DNA of 64,000 nucleotides from Toxorhynchites rutilus septentrionalis (GCF_029784135.1 NC_073746.1:248934994-248998993); one strand, 5' to 3'; shown: positions 44,771 through 54,912, numbered from the stretch's first letter. Notes: generated by a model not told the origin, from the sequence alone. Numbers and translations are program-made.

Positions 44771-45185
44771 CTTCGACAAGGTGTTATGCGGAGAGCGGGC
44801 TTCAATATGCGGGGCACGATTTTCAACAAGTTTAGTAGGTTTATTTGCTTCGCCGACGACGTGGACATAATCGAAAGAACACATGCGACGGTAGCCGACT
44901 TGTATACCCGACTGAAACACGAAGCAGGGCTGATTGGGCTTGGGATCAATGCGTCTAAGACAAAATACATGCTAGCAGGAGGGACTGATCGCAACAAAAT
45001 TCTTCTTGGAAGTAGTTTTGTGATCGGCGACGAGCTCGTAGAGGAATTTATTTACATTGGCTCGTTGATAACAACTTACAACAACAACAACAACAACAAA
45101 TTCGAAGACGCATAGTCAATGGAAGTGGTGCCTACTATGGGCTCCGCAAATCCTTAAGGTCCAACAAACTCAAGTCTAACTTAAG
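44769..45185 (+). pseudogene. Non-LTR reverse transcriptase remnant
   Basis: Reads KGLRQG followed directly by VMRRAGFNMRGTIFNKFSRF, ICFADDVDIIERT (the FADD catalytic box), YTRLKHEAGLIGLGINASKT, KYMLAGG, EEFIYIGSLIT and, past an (AAC)n expansion at 45070-45095, RRRIVNGSGAYYGLRKSLRS. This is the palm region of a non-LTR reverse transcriptase. The segment between LRQG and VMRR (normally DxLxxxLFNLxLE) is deleted. No other domains of the element are present. Confidence 0.8.
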
Positions 45186-45235
45186 GTCCAACAAATTTCA
45201 AGTTTTTGCTACTTAGTTTGTTGATTAAAGTAACA

Positions 45236-45581
45236 CTTAAAACACAAACAATGTTAATTTTGTCGTCTTCTAATCTAGATCGGAACTTATTAAAACAAAT
45301 CGTTTTTCTGCAATCATGGCTTCAAGCAGCTGCTTCGAAATTTATGATGGTGGCTCCGATAGCTGTTCTAGCATAAATTGCAATCCTACATCAGCTTCAT
45401 GAAGGGTGCGGTTCTTCCGCCATAGCAGTTTAACATCGACCAGAACTAGTTTAAGGACATCAACCAGTTCCTTCACCGCTGTCAGTTCTTCATCGCTGAA
45501 GCTTATGCTGTGTTTCGTTTTCAGATCGAGTAGCGATTTTTGAACTGAAGTTCAGAGATCGTAAAATCGACGCAACACTGC
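45236..45581 (-). pseudogene. hAT transposase remnant, split by ITmD37E copy 2
   Basis: Minus strand: SFSDEELTAVKELVDVLKLV, LLWRKNRTLHEADVGLQFML and KQLLEAMIAEKRFVL, typical of hAT-like transposase middle regions. Upstream on the minus strand the frame continues across the ITmD37E copy as HFKILLENQDKIEKTELAVL (47091-47150), so the TA used by that transposon lies within this coding sequence. Several stops. Confidence 0.55.
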
Positions 45582-45733
45582 TAAAGGGTGTGTCACATCA
45601 AATTGCATCACGGAAAAAACGCTGTAGAAATTCGCCCAGTAGACCGATCCTTTTGAAAATTTTAGACAGTAAAATAAAAACTATTAAACAACTTTTGGCA
45701 TTTTCTTTTTATTCATACTTCGAGCCCAAGCCC

Positions 45734-46936
45734 CTATGCTCGCACCTTCCACTTTACCCCGTCCATAAGGTTCTGTACAACGTCAGGTTGTAGTTTTTTT
45801 TTAACAGAAACCCACTTTCTCTTGAAGTCCGCCTCCGATTTGACAACTTTTGGGTTCTTCCGGAGGGCCGGCTTCATAATCACCCAATATTTCTCTATTG
45901 GGCGAAGCTCCGGCGCGTTGGGCGGGTTCATTTTCTTTGGCACGAAGGTGACCCCGTTGGCTTCGTACCACTCCAACACGTCCTTTGAATAGTGGCACGA
46001 AGCGAGATCCGGCCAGAAGATGGTCGGGCCCTCGTGCTGCTTCAATAGTAGTAAGCGCTTCTGTAGGCACTCCTTAAGGGTGGGTTTAGACTAGTGATAT
46101 ATTCTGCATCCAGCTTTAATGATTTCTAACCAGTGAGAAATTTACAAGCGTTTACATATGCTGAATTTATTCATGTTATATATACCTCGAATAAGTGTAT
46201 CATATTTATTCTCACCCGTTTACACCTATTTTCTCGTGAATAAATCCATCTATAGCTATAGATCTCCCTAATGTAAACCCGCCATAAGGTAAACCTGCCC
46301 GTTTACCGTGCCGGTCATCACGAAGGGGGCGCTCCGCTTTCCGCAAGAGCAGATCGCTTTCCACACCATGTACTTTTTGGCAAACTTGGATAGTTTCTGC
46401 TTGCGAATCTCCTCCGGAACGCTGAATTTGTCCTCTGCGGAGAAGAACAACAGGCCCGGCAACTGACGAAAGTCCGCTTTGACATGGGTTTCGTCGTCCA
46501 TTACCAGGCAATGCGGCTTCGTCAGCATTTCGGTGTACAGCTTCCGGGCTCGCGTTTTCCCCACCATGTTTTGCCTTTCGTCGCGGTTAGGAGCCTTCTG
46601 AAACTTGTATGTACGCAGGCCCTCCCGCTGCTTGGTCCGCTGGACGAATGAACTTGACAAATTCAGCTTATTGGCGACATCCCGGACCGAACTTCTCGGT
46701 TCACGTCTAAACTGCTTAACTACGCGCTTATGATCTTTTTCACTGACGGAGCATCCATTTTTGCCGTTCTTCACCTTCCGGTCGATGGTTAGGTTCTCGA
46801 AGTATCGTTTTAGTACTCTGCTGACCGTGGATTGGACGATTCCCAGCATCTTACCGACGTCCCGATGTGACAACTCCGGATTCTCGAAATGAGTGCGCAG
46901 GATTAATTCACGACGCTCTTTTTCGTTCGACGACAT
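45734..46936 (-). pseudogene. ITmD37E transposase, copy 2, interrupted by a MITE
   Basis: Starts at the ATG at 46936 (MSSNEKERRELILRTHFENP). It has an N-terminal helix-turn-helix (SHRDVGKMLGIVQSTVSRVL), the first Asp in MDDETHVK, then the MITE at 46079-46284. The remainder includes FWPDLASCHYS and RPIEKYW in DD37E spacing. In this copy the last codons are cut by an early stop (VRA*) where copy 1 reads on. The early stop is minor; the MITE is the disabling change. Confidence 0.88.
46079..46284. mobile_element. Small MITE with GGTGGGTTTA ends
   Basis: Left end GGTGGGTTTAGACTAGTGA, right end read inward TGGCGGGTTTACATTAGGGA. Target duplication TAAG (46075-46078, 46285-46288). It contains the palindrome ATCTATAGCTATAGAT near the right end. 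It is absent from copy 1 of the host transposon, which confirms the insertion boundaries. Confidence 0.85.
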
Positions 46937-47244
46937 TTTTCCAAGTTTACGAAAAATTGACAGTGAAGCATGGCCAACGTGATCTATACAATCTTATCTG
47001 ATTATATGCGAAAGCTGAAGATATAATTCCTAAAAATTAAAATTCTACAGCGTTTTTTCCGTGATGCAATTTGATGTGACACACCCTTTAGTTCTGTTTT
47101 TTCGATCTTGTCTTGATTCTCGAGTAATATTTTGAAGTGGCATAAAGGCCAATGTTATTTATGGTATAAAAATGAAAATTACCGAAATTTTTGATTGTAA
47201 AATTACCGGTAATTCGGCAATGAAAAATGACCCAGTATTACCAG

Positions 47245-47436
47245 TAAAACCGGTTAACAATCCCTACAAATAACACATCTTGAATGTATTCCGAGGGACA
47301 AGCTCTAGAATACGCGTGACCACAGTGCAAGCCGGAAGAAATTTCTTTGACGAAAAATCCCTCGACCAGAACGGGAATCGAACCCAAACACTCGGCATGA
47401 TAATGTGAGACGCTAACCACTCGGCCACGAGTGCAC
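47245..47436 (-). mobile_element. tRNA-headed SINE (Feilai-like)
   Basis: Minus strand begins GCACTCGTGGCCGAGTGGTT (A box), with GGGTTCGATTCCCG as the B box, then the body TTGCACTGTGGTCACGCGTA. The head has near-consensus Pol III boxes and looks tRNA-derived (Ser/Leu-like A box), but it runs directly into a SINE body, so this is not a tRNA gene. Confidence 0.8.
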
Positions 47437-47439
47437 TGA

Positions 47440-47960
47440 CTGAAAAGTCCCAGGTTCTTTAACGAGAACAATCGTTCTTTGGGCAAAGCTGCATTTATTC
47501 ATCAACATAGTTTCTTTCGATGGCAATATACTTGGTATAGAGAGTTTGCAACATTTCGATCCCCTCCCTGTAGTACGAAACGTCTAAGTCTTCGAAATAT
47601 GCCTCAGTGCCACTCTGCAGATTGTCTATTGGACTCACGAGTGTAGTAATGGATCCACATTTCATCTATTGTCTCAAAACGTCGAAAGAAATCCACTCGA
47701 TTACGCTTCAAGAACGCCAAATCGGCTGTTGACTCACCAACGCGCCTCGGTTTTTGGTCGACGGTCTGCAAACGTAGCACCCATCATGCGGATAGCTTTT
47801 TCATGTCCAAAGCTTCGTGCAAAATGTAGCCCACTCATTATTTTGAAATGCCTACGGCCTCAGCTAACTCGCGTAACTTCACTTTACGATCGTTCAAAAC
47901 GAGACGATGGTTTTGTTTTACGATTTCTGAATTCGTAGCGCTCGGCACAATCTTCTACGT
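47440..47960 (-). pseudogene. Mariner transposase remnant
   Basis: Minus strand: RLVLNDRKVKLRELAEAVGI, then YILHEALDMKKLSA (helix-turn-helix half) and near the C-terminus GTEAYFEDLDVSYYREGIEM, KYIAIERNYVDE. These are the start and end of a DD34D-type mariner transposase; most of the catalytic core is missing or scrambled by stops. Confidence 0.65.
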
Positions 47961-47964
47961 AAAC

Positions 47965-48345
47965 AGAAGCGTCTAGCAGTCGAATTGAACGTGCGCATCA
48001 TAAGTCGCATTTTGCGTGAAGATTTACAACTTGGTGCGTACAGGCGATGTGTGAGTCATTTTTTTGGTGTCCAGATTGAAACAAATACGATTGGAGCGAT
48101 ACAAAATACTCAAATAAAATGTTCAGAAACCATACTAGCAACAAACTTAACAGGCGTCATCTCCGCAGATGATTTGTCATCCAGTAACCCAGATCTCAAT
48201 TCATTGGATTTATCATCGACATTTGCAATTGTTGGAGATTTCTATCGAGAAGGCAGCTCGCGAGCCTCCACTTACAACAATCCATGCAGCGATTGACGAT
48301 TGACCCAAGGGTTTAGGACTCTGTGTGAAGAAGAGGGTTGACCAT
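47965..48345 (+). pseudogene. Probable mariner-type transposase remnant
   Basis: Plus strand: VELNVRIISRILREDLQLGA, YRR (helix-turn-helix 2), then SSNPDLNSLDL, resembling the SSPDLNPLD motif around the third acidic residue, and a degraded C-terminus. Most of the catalytic domain is lost. Opposite strand and different family from 47440-47960. Confidence 0.45.
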
Positions 48346-48660
48346 TTCGAATAATTTTGCAATGTTAGCTGTAGATACTTTTATAAAAAAATATTTTTGC
48401 TTTTCATCTCATTTTGTTTTCAAGTTATAAATTTTCAAACGAATGACAGAACGTATACTATACTAGGCTATACTAGGTACATTAGAATTAGGCACAGCTT
48501 GGATATTTTAGAGGTTACACGGCATAGAAAAGAATACCTAGAATCATCATACCAGAACAATACAAATAACAAAGCGTTCTCGTTTATAAATATTTATTTT
48601 CGGACACGAATGAATCTTAAGATTTAGAATCTCCGTGAACAAAGAAAAAGAAGCAAAATA
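48346..48660. other. No gene recognised
   Basis: AT-rich spacer downstream of the gene at 48707. Contains TACTATACTAGGCTATACTAGG, a short imperfect duplication near 48457. Confidence 0.4.
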
Positions 48661-48666
48661 TTTATT
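48661..48666 (-). terminator. Polyadenylation signal of paralogue B
   Basis: AATAAA on the minus strand, 41 bp after the stop codon. Confidence 0.6.
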
Positions 48667-48706
48667 GCAGTTTAGGTGACACTGAACCTACACTTAACAA
48701 GGCCAA

Positions 48707-49440
48707 TCAATATCGTATCACAGGTATAATTTTCCTAAGAATTTTCAACAAGTAAAAGCTTAATGTTCCATTTGATTTGATGCCACTGCGGACGAACTCA
48801 TCTAGCAAGTGTCGGAAGACACACATTTTCAAGATAGCAGCCTTGATCTATGAATAGAGTTAATGTTTTTAACATCCCATCATCGTTCAATACAATTCGT
48901 GTTTCGTACCTCACAGGTGGTAGCCTCATGCAAATAATGCTTCTCGTGCACCGAATAGTAATGCTTCCGGAGCATTTCGAGTGTTTTGAACTGCTGGCCA
49001 CAGCATTCGAGGGGAAGCTTTTCCTTGTATCCTTTGACCCGAATTCCGTGCTCTGGAATGATGAATTCCTTCTCCTTCTCCACGGCTTTACTGCTTGCAG
49101 GTGGACCAAACCCCGCGAATGGATCCGGTTCGCGATCCGGCTTTGGCTCTCTCCATTCCACGATCGTGAAATCAGTTAGAATCTGTATGATCCGGAAGCG
49201 AATTTCTTGGAGGTAATAATAATAGAACGTGCCAAATAGATCCTTGTGTAGAACGAGATGATCAAAGTCTTCGTAGAATTGTTTAGTTTGATTGACAGTT
49301 TTCTGCAACTGAAAAATAAATCCATTTTAAAAATCTACCGGATTTGTCGACAATTTTTGTCACTGAACCTTGTCCCATTGGTGAGCTTCTTCGGCCGAAT
49401 CAAATGAGGGCCGCAAGAAAAAATCTTTCATTGTCGACAT
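48707..49440 (-). CDS. CCHH-motif small protein, paralogue B, three exons
   Basis: Model: complement(join(48707..48847, 48910..49308, 49369..49440)), 203 aa, introns 62 and 60 bp, GT-AG, phase 0. Exon 1 encodes MSTMKDFFLRPSFDSAEEAH and a few more residues. Exon 2 holds the helical core (FYEDFDHLVLHKDLFGTFYY), an insertion absent from paralogues A and C (EPKPDREPDPFAGFGPPASS) and the motif CCG-x11-HY-x3-H. The intron found within CCG in the other two is missing here. Exon 3 ends with FYLLKILRKIIPVIRY and has exactly the same length (47 codons with stop) as the last exon of paralogue C. An AATAAA lies 41 bp downstream. A single C2H2-like finger suggests nucleic-acid or protein binding, but that is inference; function unknown. 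Confidence 0.78.
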
Positions 49441-50211
49441 CGTGAGCACTACTGCCAATTAGAGCTGCACCAATTCATTGATACTTGCAATCAGGGCACG
49501 ATTGCTTGACGAACAGTACACGCGATCAGTTTGTGGTTATTTTTATCATTAATCTGAAGCGAATATTTCCGCAATGTGTTCTACGAATTTAAAGCTTTAC
49601 GATGATAAACACCCTTGAAATCATGCAGAAACGAATTCGTCCAGCTTTATCGAAACAGATTATTTAAAATAACAGCTTGTTTTATATTGTTCCAATTCAA
49701 TAAGTAGCAATAATCCTGTTTCTAAAACTCGTTTAAACATAGTTGTTCAGGATGTTTTGTTGTGTCTTGATCTTTATGCTAGGAGCAGTGATAAGAGATG
49801 AGAAAACATCAAAAGTTTCCAATGAATACACTCTTAAAGATCAAAAATGGTGATGAAGAAAGATAGGTCATCAAACATTGTTTAAAAAATTCTACTGAAA
49901 ACAGCAACGAGTCCTGATTCTTTTCAGGCGAATAGTAATTGATGCTGAAATATAAGAACTTTTGTTCTACATGCAAAATGTGCTAATTTGTGGAAAAAAC
50001 TTAATCGATTCGATGCAAACAGTCATATGCATTGTTGATGGGAAGCTTCCAGCATACAGTAAAACATTTCAGATGCTTCATTTGTTCTTCGTTCGCATTC
50101 GAATGCTTTCAGCTATCTTCCCACCGAGCGTTTGCAATGTAGCCAAACCTCTGTCAGTTCATTACGATCTTCGGAAGCATTCGGATCGGGTTACGCTTTT
50201 TTCACCCCGAA
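49441..50211. other. Divergent intergenic region between paralogues B and C
   Basis: 771 bp separating two divergently transcribed paralogues. It may contain both promoters; no TATA box was convincing. ATGGTGATGAAGAAAGATAG at 49847 resembles the start of paralogue A (ATGGTGATGAAAAAGAAAAA) but meets a stop after 12 codons. Confidence 0.4.
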
Positions 50212-50864
50212 ATGGTGGCGGTACAGTCTCAAGCAGTGGATGATTTGCAGCAAACTCTGGTACATAGTAGAATTTGGTCATAAAAAGCCTGTACTTAATT
50301 GTTCTCGCTAATGTTGTTTCAAGCTATCGGATTTGATTAAGGAATCGAGAAAATTCTTGACGGAGTACGATTCAGTTGTCTTGCACAAGGAACTCTACCG
50401 CAGTTTATTTTTGCACGCATTGAGCTATCTTCGTGGAATGTTGGTTGAACTCTTGCAGAAATTCAGCACGTTACCCAAGGAGGATTTCGAAGATAAGGTG
50501 ATTGAGTGTTGTGGGGTAAGCTTCCTACAAGTTTGAAGAATCTATGAGTATTCTATTGCACTACTTTTATCAACATACATTATAGATTTACTTTAAAAAG
50601 AGGATTCATTTCAAACAGCACTATGATCAAGTGCACAACAAGAAAACTATCCAATCGGCATCGCTGTGTGAGGTTTGTGTGAAATATTATGATTGTGCTC
50701 TTTCAATTTTCTTTTATTTATAGTTGAAAATGTCACTCACAAGGATAACATTTTTCGAACGAGAATTACGAGCATTTTTACTAGCCGGGGAAATTTCGAG
50801 CTGCGAGATGATAATAATTTTGAAAAAAATATTGAAAAGGATCGATGCAACATTAGAATTTTAA
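50212..50864 (+). CDS. CCHH-motif small protein, paralogue C, four exons
   Basis: Model: join(50212..50259, 50324..50515, 50586..50672, 50724..50864), 155 aa, introns 64, 70 and 51 bp, GT-AG, all phase 0 and at the same positions as in paralogue A. Exon 1: MVAVQSQAVDDLQQTL. Exon 2: ESRKFLTEYDSVVLHKELYR, then a helical stretch ending ECCG. Exon 3 completes CCG-x11-HY-x3-H. Exon 4 ends EMIIILKKILKRIDATLEF, aligning with DKLLLLLRRLLRKTNTIL of A and FYLLKILRKIIPVIRY of B. An AATAAA at 50905-50910 lies 41 bp after the stop. It lacks the acidic N-terminus of A and the Pro-rich insertion of B, so it may represent the minimal family core. Function unknown. Confidence 0.75.
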
Positions 50865-50904
50865 AAACAAGGAAAATGGAATGTACTCTGTCAAAAGATC
50901 GGTC

Positions 50905-50910
50905 AATAAA
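50905..50910 (+). terminator. Polyadenylation signal of paralogue C
   Basis: AATAAA 41 bp after the stop codon. Confidence 0.6.
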
Positions 50911-51094
50911 CCATATTTTATATCATCCATTTTATTGTATCGCCCTCTGAAATGATACACTTATGTAACGGATAACCCAATTATCAAAATATTTTTCAAT
51001 TTCATGTTCCGGAATCAATTTCAATTCTATCCGAGGATTCTCTTGACGTATTCCAAGGACTTAAAACGGGTGCCTCGAAGTAGTGATTTGAATT

Positions 51095-51290
51095 CTGGAA
51101 AGAGTTTCAGCGCGGCTATAAATTGTCAAGAAGTGACAAGATCGAGCCTTAAATGACCGATCGCATTACCAAACAACATGCTCGATATCATGATATCCTG
51201 GACCACAATTACATAAATTGTTAGTAGCGAGACCTACACGATGAAAAATGGAATTGAGCACGAATTCATTGGGCAACCTGAATATCAATC
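51095..51290 (-). pseudogene. Fragment of an I-type non-LTR element
   Basis: The DNA matches 53110-53240 in diverged form (AACATGCTCGATATCATGAT against AACATGCTCGATGTCGTGGT), that is, the C-terminal Cys/His segment downstream of RNase H. Too short and decayed to be functional. Confidence 0.55.
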
Positions 51291-51309
51291 TAATGTGACC
51301 CCCCTATAT

Positions 51310-51345
51310 AGAAATCAAAGACGTAGTCCTACGTCAAAAAATAAA
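51310..51345. repeat. Isolated copy of the leader-module palindrome
   Basis: TATAGAAATCAAAGACGTAG followed by TCCTACGTCAAAAAA, matching 21350-21385 and the reverse of 34861-34890. Confidence 0.6.
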
Positions 51346-51404
51346 CGCGTCGCATTCCTCCACTCAGACCATCGGATTTTAACCAATCTCTGCTAATTAC
51401 ATCT

Positions 51405-51792
51405 GCCGAAAAGGCGAATACGCTTGGTCAACACTTCGTAGATTCTCACAATCTTGGTCGCTACATGGTGAGTCCCCATGAGCCTGTCGTCGAGAAGATC
51501 ATGACAAGTGTCTCTGAAACCTCCATTGTTCTCCCCGAGGAATCGAAAATAACGACCGATCAGGCGACAGCTGCGATCCGTAGCACACGAAACATGAAGG
51601 CCGCCGAACATCATCAGGCGGAACAAGTCCGTACCCAAAACATCTACCATGGCATTGCTAGATGCCGAAAAAGTGTTCGACAATGTCTGGTACAATAGTC
51701 TCGTGTTAAAGCCTCCAACTTCCCAATCTTCTTCGTCAAAATCATCGGAAACTATCTGTCGGACAGAACTTTCCAGGTCTCTCTGAACAGCT
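51405..51792 (+). pseudogene. Jockey-type reverse transcriptase remnant
   Basis: Plus strand: VSETSIVLPEESKITTDQAT, AAIRSTRNMKAAEHHQAEQV, then LLDAEKVFDNVWYNSLVLK (palm motif with the first catalytic Asp) and, after a frameshift, FFVKIIGNYLSDRTFQVSLN. The order follows the start of a Jockey-clade reverse transcriptase domain. Later motifs (YADD) are missing. Confidence 0.7.
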
Positions 51793-52269
51793 GAAGGCAG
51801 GTTTAGAGTTCCCGCGAACGTGAACGTGAACAAACACGTTTTTGTTGATAATTCATCGGTCCATATATAAAACGCGAGGAAAACATCTTGAAATGATAGG
51901 AAGAAACATTTTCTAGTAGAAAAACATGTTAAAAACACAATTCATATTGATAAAAGTGGATTAATTGAATATTTCACATCGATTGTGAATTTCCATCGTG
52001 GAATAGAGATGTTAGTGAACTCACCATAATTCACCGACTTCGGTGAACGTAAACGTGAAAACGTCAAAATATTTCCCCGTTCATGTTCACGTTCGAACGA
52101 CCCAAGGCATTCTGAAAATTATTTCGTCGTGAACTGTAAAAGAATATGTTTGGCAACTCTCAGGTTTTTTTTTATCCAAAATATATATTTTTATTAAGGC
52201 TCATATGGCGTCAGCCTAACGGGACCGGGAGTTCAATACTTCGATAATCTTTGCTTACAACTATGTTAT

Positions 52270-52372
52270 ATCATCGCTGTCATCGGTTCATGATATCCGT
52301 ATAGAGTTCCCTGCTACAGCCAAGTTTCCATCGAACTCTATACGGATATCATGAACCGATGACAGCGATGAT
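52270..52372. repeat. Perfect 40-bp hairpin, 23-nt loop
   Basis: 52270-52309 is the exact reverse complement of 52333-52372 (arm core CATCGGTTCATGATATCCGT). It lies in the 3' untranslated part of the non-LTR insert. Confidence 0.9.
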
Positions 52373-52977
52373 TCGTGAATTTTCCTTGGTGGAATCTGCG
52401 TTTGAGTTTGGAGAATCGTCAAACCGATTTAGGAATAGATTGAGGAGAGCATGACTGTTTTTATCTGTGTATTTATGTGGAGTTTCATGTATGTAAGTTT
52501 TTATTCATTAACACAAACAGAATGTCGGATGAATTATACAATATACAATACAATACAATATGTAACCAATTACTCGCGGTTGGCTCGAGGTTAGTATTAC
52601 AAGTGTTTTCATAATTGGGATGCTGCAGTCTTCAATGTTCTGTACGTGTGCCCGACACGGGATACTTCCTATTGGGATGCAGCTGACCGTTAATCAGCAA
52701 CGCCCTCCTAGTTTGTACCCCATATCTAGCGTGGTGCGTCTTTCTCGACTCGAGGAATCCAGGATAGAATGATCACTAGCCGGCGCAATCATCAGCTCGT
52801 GTAAAGTTGTCATGAGCGGTACAACCTTTGGCTCTTGTTGAATCATCAGTGCACTGCACAACCTTCGGTCCGTGTATCTGTAAAGAGTGTGTGTATGTAT
52901 TGCCGCGACTAAGTAAAAGTTTATACATATATCGGATAGGAGGGATATGAAACAGGGACCCAACGAAGGAAACATCA

Positions 52978-53990
52978 TTAAACGTTGACATCGGCGTTTC
53001 TGAGGAACAGGTATAGATGAAGCAGAAGATTAGGATCACGGCTACCTAAGATATCCCTGACGGGGATATCCGATTGTCTGCCTTGTGCCCTCAATGCTCT
53101 GGAGAGCTGTGAGCGGGCAGCATTGAACCGGATACACGACCAGACAACATGCTCGATGTCGTGGTAGCCATCGCCACAATCACATAGATTGCTTGCTGCG
53201 AGCCCAATGCGATAAAGATGCGCGTTTAGGTTGTAGTGATTAGACATAAGCCGAGATATCACGCGAATGAAATCACGACCTACATTCATTCCCTTGAACC
53301 ATGCATTCGTCGAGACTTTGGGGATAATCGTGTGTAACCAACGACAGAACTCATCTTCACTCCACAGGCGCTACCAAGTTACGAGCGTGTGCTGACGAGG
53401 AATGTGGAAAAATTCATTATAAGTAATTTGCCTTTCAGAAAGTGTGCCTTCTGAAGCGCCCACCTTAGCGAGTCCGCTTTCTCATTCCCCGGAATCGAGC
53501 AATGAGAGGGAACCCATGCTAAGGTAATCTTGAATAATTTTTCGACCAAAACGCTCAATAGATGTCTTATTCTTGTTAGGAAATAAGATGAGCGTTTATC
53601 AACTTTCATTGAGCGGATTGTCTCTATTGAGCTGAGACTGTCTGAAAAAATAAAATAATGGTCGATGGGCAGTGTTTCAATGATCCCTAGAGCATAGTAT
53701 ATCTCACCCATTCCAGCGACATACACGGAATAAGGATCTTTGAGTTTGAAAGAGGCACTGGAATTTTCATTGAAGATGCCGAAGCCAGTGGACCCGTTTA
53801 TGTATGAACCGTCAGTAAAGAACATTTTATCAGATCTAACTTTCCCATATTCTGCCGATAATATCGGCGGAATAGAATCGGAGCGTAGATGATCTGGGAT
53901 CCCATGGATTTTCTGTCGTATGGACATATCAAAAATGACAGATGAATTGCAAAAGTATGGGAAGCAAACTTGGTTGGAGATGCACTTCAT
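52978..53990 (-). pseudogene. RNase H and C-terminal domain of a non-LTR pol
   Basis: Minus strand: RNase H with FFTDGSYINGSTGFGIF (Asp), GEIYYALGIIETL (Glu), YFIFSDSLSSIETI (Asp) and LAWVPSHCSIPGNEKAD. A frameshift near 53380 follows, after which the frame continues WSEDEFCRWLHTIIPKVSTN, AWFKG, then VISRLMSNHYNLNAHLYRIG and CDCGDGYHDIEHVVWSC, the Cys/His segment common at the C-terminus of I-type pol proteins. No reverse transcriptase remains. Confidence 0.82.
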
Positions 53991-54617
53991 GGAGGGTGCA
54001 CTTCATGGGTAAGGTACTCATGGTTTAAAGACATAAAACTTGACTGAGGAGTCAGTTGAACTCTCAGGTTTTCAATGTTTCAAATTTCGATATAGATGTA
54101 ATTTCATTCAATCGAATCACTTCACGGGTTGAAAAACTTCGTTACTTCGGGTTGATTCGTGAACAACTGTATATTTTATTCGAATTACTTTATTGAAGGT
54201 CGATGTTTATTTACTTCACGTTCACTGGCGAACATTCAATGTGAACGTGAACGTGAACGTGAACAACAACATTCGATTCGCCACGATTTTCTGAGATGTT
54301 TGTTCGCAATGTTGTTCACTGTGAAATAATCGTACTTTTTCACCACCTGTTCAAGTTCACGTTCACTCTAAACCAGCCTTGACTCTCAGTTAACCATCTG
54401 AGTCTTAGTCCCTTATACCTCCTTCACACTCCTTCCCACAAACGCATGAAAAAAATTATAACACGTTCATTTCAAGGTTACGCATAGCGGTGAACGATGA
54501 TGCGATGATCCTCTAATTCATTCAGAACTTTGATCGATTGACTGAAAAAAGGTATATCAATATGAAACGTTCACAGATATTTGGGGATACATACTTAAAA
54601 GTAGCGATGAAACGAAT

Positions 54618-54700
54618 GATAGTTTGGCCGGATACCGGATACCGGATATCCGGCAAACATCGAAGCCGGATGAGCGAATATCCGGCAGCCGGCAGCCTCT
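54618..54700. repeat. CCGGATA short-period repeat
   Basis: CCGGATACCGGATACCGGAT followed by inverted ATCCGGC words. Simple or degenerate palindromic repeat, non-coding. Confidence 0.6.
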
Positions 54701-54912
54701 TTATTTGCGAATACGAAACGGGGAGAAACTGCATGTGCGTATGAATCAAATAAAGAATTACATTTTAGGGAGAAATAAACACATTATTGCAGAAAAAAAT
54801 TAACGATGATCAATTTTTAAGTTTAGAATCAATATGCTTTGATATAGAATAGAGGTTTTTTGCAAAAAATATTGAATAGATTTTTTCTGATAAGGTGAGA
54901 TTTTTGTGGATA

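Larger units (their letters stand above)
45584..47088 (-). mobile_element. ITmD37E-type transposon, copy 2
   Basis: Inverted ends AAGGGTGTGTCACATCAAAT, about 46 bp matching, TA duplications at 45582-45583 and 47089-47090. Same family as 21866-32559. Carries a 206-bp MITE at 46079-46284. Confidence 0.92.
52165..54058 (-). mobile_element. 5'-truncated I-clade-like non-LTR retrotransposon
   Basis: Flanked by the direct repeat AACTCTCAGG (52155-52164 and 54059-54068, followed by T runs on both sides), and it starts on the plus strand with a T-run, i.e. a minus-strand A tail. Carries RNase H and the C-terminal segment only, so it is strongly 5' truncated. RNase H places it outside Jockey and near I/LOA-type clades. 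Confidence 0.85.
51794..54380. mobile_element. MITE with GTGAACGTGAAC ends, split by a non-LTR insertion
   Basis: Left end AAGGCAGGTTTAGAG followed by TTCCCGCGAACGTGAACGTG; right end read inward AAGGCTGGTTTAGAG followed by TGAACGTGAACTTGAACA. Tandem GTGAAC words also occur at 52045-52100 and 54235-54265. Without the insertion at 52165-54058 it is about 0.7 kb. No clear target duplication. Confidence 0.65.

Noticed and set aside
39125..47436. tRNA genes at 39125 and 47436
   Set aside because: The tRNA-like heads run directly into a shared SINE body and lack a complete acceptor stem and 3' end.
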